Source: RUG11462 sp051877275
Lineage (GTDB): Bacteria; Bacillota; Clostridia; Oscillospirales; Acutalibacteraceae
Length of the DNA stretch: 10,899 bases
NCBI GenBank assembly: GCA_051877275.1
Contig: JBJEIS010000132.1
Location: 1 to 10,899, forward strand
Direction of reading: 5' to 3'
Position numbers and translations under genes: made by a program. Below the pieces are notes generated by a model. It searched no databases. It saw only the letters and a list, made by a program, of their open reading frames with translations, and was not told the origin of the DNA. This document shows positions 7,849-10,899 of this stretch, piece by piece; within the stretch, counting starts at the first letter, position 1; every line of letters begins with the position of its first letter.

Positions 7849-8124
7849 CTATTCAACCGCTTTAGCGCTTTGCTCTTGAATTGCTTTGATAATATCTTCT
7901 TTTTTAGAAGCGCCATCAAGCTCAATTTCATGTGCTTTCGCATATTCTTTAAGCTCTGATACTTTCATTTCCTGCAATTCCTTTTTTTCAACTTCAACTT
8001 CTGTTTCGGGAATATCGTCTGAAGCTGATACAACAACATAGCCTTTGCTTTCAAGTTCCTCTTTTTTCTGAAGATTATAAACTTTTCTTTGCAAATTGCC
8101 TTCCTTGTTTTTCATTACAAACAT
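7849..8124 (-). CDS. Small SAP/HeH (Rho-N-like) domain protein downstream of the capsid gene
   Basis: The product has 91 residues. Residues 1-32 (MFVMKNKEGNLQRKVYNLQK and on) look like a short beta or mixed segment. Residues about 33-50 are acidic and probably unstructured. Residues 53-84 read MKVSELKEYAKAHEIELDG, then ASKKEDIIKAI, a clear helix-extension-helix pattern as in SAP, HeH and Rho N-terminal domains, which bind nucleic acid or act as small adaptor modules. Such small proteins are common next to phage capsid genes, where their role is mostly undefined; head completion, DNA contact inside the capsid or decoration are candidates. The start is an ATG with GAGGTG 7 bases upstream, and that site lies directly after the capsid stop, so the two genes are co-transcribed. 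A terminator-like hairpin follows its stop. Confidence 0.75.
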   Translation of the reverse strand: MFVMKNKEGNLQRKVYNLQKKEELESKGYVVVSASDDIPETEVEVEKKELQEMKVSELKEYAKAHEIELDGASKKEDIIKAIQEQSAKAVE

Positions 8125-8137
8125 ATCTTTTCACCTC

Positions 8138-9067
8138 TTACACAGTCGGTTCGTAATAAATATGAGGAATACCGGCTTTGCTTGCCTTAATGAGCAAATC
8201 ATAATAAATTCTGTACTGGAATTTATAAGCGTCCATTTCCTGGTTCTCATCAGCAGTGAATGTCTTGATTTTAACAAGCTTTTTGATGAGCGAAGCAGTC
8301 TTTTTACCAACCATAAGCATTCCGATTTTTGAAGCTGTTTCAAGAGGTTTTAAACCGCCCTCATATTCGTCACCTTCGGCGCCTGAAAGTGATTCATAAG
8401 CTGTGTACATTCTAAGCGGATCAACTTCAATCAGCGCAACATTGTCAATCATTTTAACCTGTCTTGAAATCTCGCCCTGTTTAAATTCACCGATGTTAAT
8501 GCTTCGGGAAATCTCGTTAGAACGACGAAGCTTTGCCATCATTCGAGGTGTGATGAAGCAAACAAGATCTTCAGAAGTGCCTTTCAAGGATTCTCTTGTT
8601 CGTGTGAGCAACTCGTCAAATGCAGCATAAACCGCAGTATCAGGGTTGAAATCAGAAGTTGTGATAGGATCGTTTTGAAGTGCCTGAGCTGCAAGTTTAG
8701 AAATAACATAAGAGTCAATTTCCGGAATTGCTTTCTCCTCCTGAAAGTCGCTCATCATAGAGCCTGCCAGCTCTGCAACTCCTATTTCATCCATGTCCTC
8801 GCGGTCGATGTTAAATTCTCGGCCTCTTTCCTGTGTTAATTCGTAAATCTTGCTCTTAACAGTAACACTGCCTTTTGCAAAGCCTGTATCTCTGTCATAG
8901 TCGCCGAGTGCTAACATTGACATTTCAGGAATTTTCACCTGAGAAGCACCGACAAATTTTGCAGCAAAAGCCGCGTCAGTCATAAAGCCTACAACTGATT
9001 CTTGTGTAAGCTGTTTGTCAAGCTCACCGGTAAACGCGGTAGCAAATTCTAAATTATTAATAGGCAT
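8138..9067 (-). CDS. Major capsid protein (HK97-fold type)
   Basis: The product has 309 residues from the ATG at 9067. It begins MPINNLEFATAFTGELDKQL. Residues 40-63 carry the strand-rich block VKIPEMSMLALGDYDRDTGF, and residues 78-94 carry TQERGREFNIDREDMDE. I recognise this pair as the signature of a major capsid family common in Firmicutes phages (a KxxIPxxxxxGLGDYDRxTGF pattern followed by LTQDRGRxFxIDxMDxDE), which adopts the HK97 fold. The middle (SDFQEEKAIPEIDSYVISKL) and the C-terminal strand also fit. There is no N-terminal delta domain, which agrees with a separate scaffold gene upstream. A frame extension to a TTG at 9088 exists, but the ATG matches the family N-terminus. Its AAAGGA site is rather far (12 bases). 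This should be the most abundant virion protein. Confidence 0.88.
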   Translation of the reverse strand: MPINNLEFATAFTGELDKQLTQESVVGFMTDAAFAAKFVGASQVKIPEMSMLALGDYDRDTGFAKGSVTVKSKIYELTQERGREFNIDREDMDEIGVAELAGSMMSDFQEEKAIPEIDSYVISKLAAQALQNDPITTSDFNPDTAVYAAFDELLTRTRESLKGTSEDLVCFITPRMMAKLRRSNEISRSINIGEFKQGEISRQVKMIDNVALIEVDPLRMYTAYESLSGAEGDEYEGGLKPLETASKIGMLMVGKKTASLIKKLVKIKTFTADENQEMDAYKFQYRIYYDLLIKASKAGIPHIYYEPTV

Positions 9068-9124
9068 AATGTTTTCATTTCCTTTCAATTATTTTTTTAA
9101 TTTTTAACTTTCAAAAAACAAAAG

Positions 9125-9964
9125 TTATCTTCTCATTCCGCGAAGCATTGCTTCAATTTCAGCAGACTTTTCAGCGCCGCCCGAACCGCTTTGTGAACCG
9201 GTCGATTTTGCAGCTGCAGCCGCTTTATCGTCATTAACACGTTGTACGGCTTTTTGGTTTTCATGATCTACAAGAAGCTTTGCTTCAAGCAAGCTAACAT
9301 TGTTTCTTGCGGCATAGTTTTTCACCTCTGCCGACAATTCGCCGTAGCTCTTGATTTCAGGAAATACCTTCTGCAAGTTTTCAAACTCAGCGGCAACCTT
9401 TTGTGTTTGATTATTAATTGCTTCGCGCTTTTCACGCTCTTTGGCTTCCAAAGAATCGTTATAATCCTTGTCGCGAACTGCCTTTCGGCTCTGATAAAGC
9501 TCTTGCGCAATCTCTTCATCACCGCCTGCGTCCTCTCTGCAGCGTTCAAGCAAATTATTATCAATAGCTTCGATCATTCTGTCAGCCAACTCATCAAGCG
9601 AGCCGTATGCACTGCCGTCCTCTTTGAATGAATTAGCCGCAATTCTCGAAAACTTGTCTAAAAGCGGCTTTATTTTTGATTGATATTCATAACCTTGAAG
9701 TGCAAAATTTTCAGCCTGTGAACGTAAAATTTTATTTCCGTCCTCAGTAGTTAAAAATACCTCGTCATTTTCATTTTCACCGCTTGTAGGCTTATCGCCG
9801 TCCGCCGCATTTTCGCCCTCGGTATCATTGTCCGAATCATTGTTATCAGCGCTTATTTCCTCATTTGTGTCCTTGTCTGCTGTGCCCTCAATAACTTCAC
9901 TGTTTTCAGCAGCCTCACCGTTTTCAACTGTTGTCTGTTCGCCGATATTAGTTTCGATAGACAT
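9125..9964 (-). CDS. Capsid scaffold protein
   Basis: The product has 279 residues. Residues 1-70 are very acidic and low in complexity (Glu, Asp, Asn, Thr), likely disordered. Residues about 75-240 are helical and charged, including KILRSQAENFALQGYEYQSK and a coiled-coil-like EAKEREKREAINNQTQKVAA. A Gly/Ser linker (STGSQSGSGGAEKS) leads to a short basic C-terminal helix, EIEAMLRGMRR, the kind of tail that docks scaffold onto coat protein. This layout and the place directly upstream of the capsid gene match phage scaffolds, which direct shell assembly and then leave. No protease motif is seen in it. The start is an ATG with AAAGGAG 7 bases upstream. A terminator-like hairpin lies between it and terS. 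Confidence 0.82.
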   Translation of the reverse strand: MSIETNIGEQTTVENGEAAENSEVIEGTADKDTNEEISADNNDSDNDTEGENAADGDKPTSGENENDEVFLTTEDGNKILRSQAENFALQGYEYQSKIKPLLDKFSRIAANSFKEDGSAYGSLDELADRMIEAIDNNLLERCREDAGGDEEIAQELYQSRKAVRDKDYNDSLEAKEREKREAINNQTQKVAAEFENLQKVFPEIKSYGELSAEVKNYAARNNVSLLEAKLLVDHENQKAVQRVNDDKAAAAAKSTGSQSGSGGAEKSAEIEAMLRGMRR

Positions 9965-9996
9965 TTCTTTGCTCCTTTCGTTTTTTTGAAGAATAT

Positions 9997-10027
9997 AAAA
10001 AACAGCCGATTTAAAAACCGACTGTTT
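9997..10027 (-). terminator. Intrinsic terminator-like hairpin between terS and scaffold
   Basis: On the minus strand AAACAGTCGGTT (10027-10016) pairs over 12 bases, with two G-T pairs, with AATCGGCTGTTT (10011-10000) around a TTTA loop. The T-run continues as TTTA. It sits 12 bases after the terS stop and upstream of the scaffold ribosome site. Confidence 0.65.
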
Positions 10028-10039
10028 AAAACAAAATAT

Positions 10040-10534
10040 TTAATTTTCTACAGTATCATTTAAAACATCAATAAACTCTTTAATCGTCTGTTCGCTGACA
10101 GATGACTTATGCTCCGAAATTCCGGCAGAAATCTCACTAAGAGCGGCAAGCGCCGCTTTTGCGTCAACCATTTTTTCACCGACAACCGTCTGCACCATCT
10201 TTTTCTGTTTCTCGTCAAAGGCCCAGCCTTGAATCGGAATTTTTTTGATTGATGTAGTTAAAATTTCAAGCTGTGTTTTTAAAACAAAAGCTTTATCAGG
10301 CTTTTCGTTTTCTTTCTTTGAATTTACCTTTTTTTCAATCGCCTTTAATTGTTCGTGCGCGTGTATAAGCGCGCAAACCCGCTCGTCTTTTAACAGACTG
10401 TTTGCTTTCTGTTTGGCGGTCTTTTCAGAATAACCGGCCGCTTTCGCAGCTTGCGTTGCGTTTTTTTCAAAGCCGTAAAAATAAGCAAAAGCAATCTGCA
10501 TTTCTGTCAGCTCGCCTTTTTTTCTTTTAGCCGT
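10040..10534 (-). CDS. terS: Terminase small subunit (Terminase_2 type), start probably at ACG
   Basis: TerS recognises phage DNA and hands it to TerL to start packaging. From the first ATG (10501) the product has 153 residues. It has a clear DNA-binding helix-turn-helix: KNATQAAKAAGYSEKTA, then KQKANSLLKDERV (residues 13-42). The C-terminal part ends in VDAKAALAALSEISAG, as in Terminase_2 proteins. The family usually opens with LTxxQxxF...Y, and LTE is encoded directly before the ATG, so the ATG start would remove it. Reading back in frame gives AKRKKGELTE preceded by ACG (10534-10532) and then a stop. AAAGGGGG lies 8 bases before that ACG, a better site than the one before the ATG. I therefore mark the ACG start (164 residues, shown here); CTG at 10510 or the ATG at 10501 remain possible. 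The function is well supported; the start is not settled. Confidence 0.82.
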   Translation of the reverse strand, partial: TAKRKKGELTEMQIAFAYFYGFEKNATQAAKAAGYSEKTAKQKANSLLKDERVCALIHAHEQLKAIEKKVNSKKENEKPDKAFVLKTQLEILTTSIKKIPIQGWAFDEKQKKMVQTVVGEKMVDAKAALAALSEISAGISEHKSSVSEQTIKEFIDVLNDTVEN

Positions 10535-10602
10535 TTATCCCGCCCCCTTTGCAAAAAATAAGAGCAGTTATTTTTGTAACTGCTCTCTTCTCGCTTTTTC
10601 AT
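10507..10602 (-). CDS. Candidate 31-codon leader micro-ORF spanning the terminator before terS
   Basis: An ATG at 10602 opens a 31-codon frame beginning MKKREESSYKNNCSYF and ending at a TGA (10509-10507), 5 bases before the terS ATG. The ATG falls where the promoter's transcription start is expected, so the transcript would be leaderless; no ribosome site precedes it. The frame covers the whole terminator hairpin. A ribosome here could keep the hairpin from forming. Its last codons contain A-AAA-AAG, from which a -1 shift would enter the terS frame. It may also be a chance frame. Confidence 0.25.
   Translation of the reverse strand: MKKREESSYKNNCSYFLQRGRDKRLKEKKAS
10552..10586 (-). terminator. 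Intrinsic terminator upstream of terS
   Basis: A perfect 10-base-pair stem (AGAGCAGTTA at 10586-10577 with TAACTGCTCT at 10570-10561, minus strand) with a CAAAAA loop is followed by TATTTTTTG. This is the strongest terminator in the window. It lies after the regulator gene and between the predicted promoter and terS. Confidence 0.85.
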
Positions 10603-10608
10603 AATTTC

Positions 10609-10631
10609 ATTATATCAGAAAAAAGTGTCAA
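10609..10631 (-). promoter_or_regulatory. Extended -10 promoter for the late operon
   Basis: The minus strand has TGATATAAT (10617-10609), an extended -10 element with a perfect TATAAT. A perfect TTGACA lies at 10631-10626, but only 11 bases separate it from TATAAT, too short for normal sigma-70 spacing. The hexamer at the usual 17-base distance is poor. The promoter may therefore work as an extended -10 or need an activator, for which the regulator gene just upstream is an obvious candidate. Predicted transcription start is near 10602. Confidence 0.6.
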
Positions 10632-10652
10632 TTGTTGCTAAACTTTTAAAAT

Positions 10653-10899
10653 TCAAAAAATTATTTCTTCAATTCCTCTATCCCTGCGCCAGCGCGCAGT
10701 ACTTTCCGAAATATGATACTGAAAACTAATCTCAGCATAAGTCATATCAAGAATAAAATAGCAATAAACCGCGTTTTGAAAATCCAAATTATCAATTGAG
10801 CTAATGCTAATCAAAATATTAAGCATTTCATCTTCTGTTTTTTTCTTTTCGCGCACTTTAAGCTTATAAATCTCGTCACGTTCTGCATAAGCAGCAATT
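10653..10899 (-). CDS. Partial sigma-region-4 / RinA-ArpU-like late-gene regulator
   Basis: The frame is open to the right edge, giving 81 visible residues; the 5' end is outside the window. A GTG at 10856 is in frame but has no ribosome site, so I treat it as internal. The C-terminal part reads FILDMTYAEISFQYH, then ISESTARWRRDRGIEEI: a helix-turn-helix with a basic recognition helix as in sigma-70 region 4 and in the small phage activators of the RinA, ArpU and DUF1492 groups. Those genes typically sit directly upstream of terS and switch on late transcription, which is the arrangement here: the stop is followed by a promoter, terminator and terS. It probably binds DNA at the promoter some 25-45 bases downstream of its own stop. 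Family membership is judged from pattern and position, so the exact family is open. Confidence 0.68.
   Translation of the reverse strand, partial: IAAYAERDEIYKLKVREKKKTEDEMLNILISISSIDNLDFQNAVYCYFILDMTYAEISFQYHISESTARWRRDRGIEEIIF

Noticed and set aside
9242..9631. A 129-codon plus-strand open frame
   Set aside because: It lies wholly inside the scaffold gene, is Cys- and Phe-rich in the way antisense frames of Lys/Glu-rich genes are, and has no convincing ribosome site or neighbour on that strand.
1..10899. CRISPR arrays, tRNAs, insertion sequences, integrase or attachment sites
   Set aside because: No regularly spaced repeats, cloverleaf-like segments, transposase motifs or recombinase genes were seen; the window is a dense structural-gene block.

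Overview
The window is the head, packaging and tail-neck part of a tailed-phage or prophage genome. Every gene I can support lies on the minus strand, so transcription runs from the right edge to the left edge. The DNA is AT-rich by eye, with strong AGGAG-type ribosome binding sites, tight gene spacing and short overlaps. The capsid and terminase types also point to a low-GC Firmicutes host, most likely a Clostridia-type bacterium. That host call is inference. No integrase, repressor, tRNA, CRISPR array or insertion sequence is visible, so the sequence does not say whether the phage is integrated or free.

In order of transcription: (1) a sigma-region-4/RinA/ArpU-like regulator whose 5' end is off the right edge; (2) a compact control region with an extended -10 promoter, a 31-codon micro-ORF and an intrinsic terminator; (3) the terminase small subunit, whose family-conserved N-terminus appears to begin at an ACG codon; (4) a terminator, then an acidic scaffold protein, an HK97-fold-type major capsid protein and a small SAP/HeH-domain protein; (5) another terminator, then the terminase large subunit, a small membrane protein with a polybasic tail, a P22-like portal, a small helical adaptor and an 835-residue tail nozzle-like protein; (6) a coiled-coil structural protein and the start of one more gene cut by the left edge.

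Portal, adaptor and nozzle in this order and size suggest a short-tailed (podovirus-type) particle. TerS and TerL package DNA through the portal into a shell built by capsid protein on scaffold. The adaptor and nozzle close the vertex, and the 425-residue protein may be a needle or ejected internal protein. No prohead protease is present in the window.

The points most worth a second look are the control region before terS (promoter, micro-ORF across a terminator, absent ATG at the expected TerS start, and an A-AAA-AAG string that would join the micro-ORF to terS by a -1 shift), the repeated intrinsic terminators between co-directional late genes, and the splitting of the two terminase genes by the capsid module. 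No stretch longer than about 150 bases lacks a gene.
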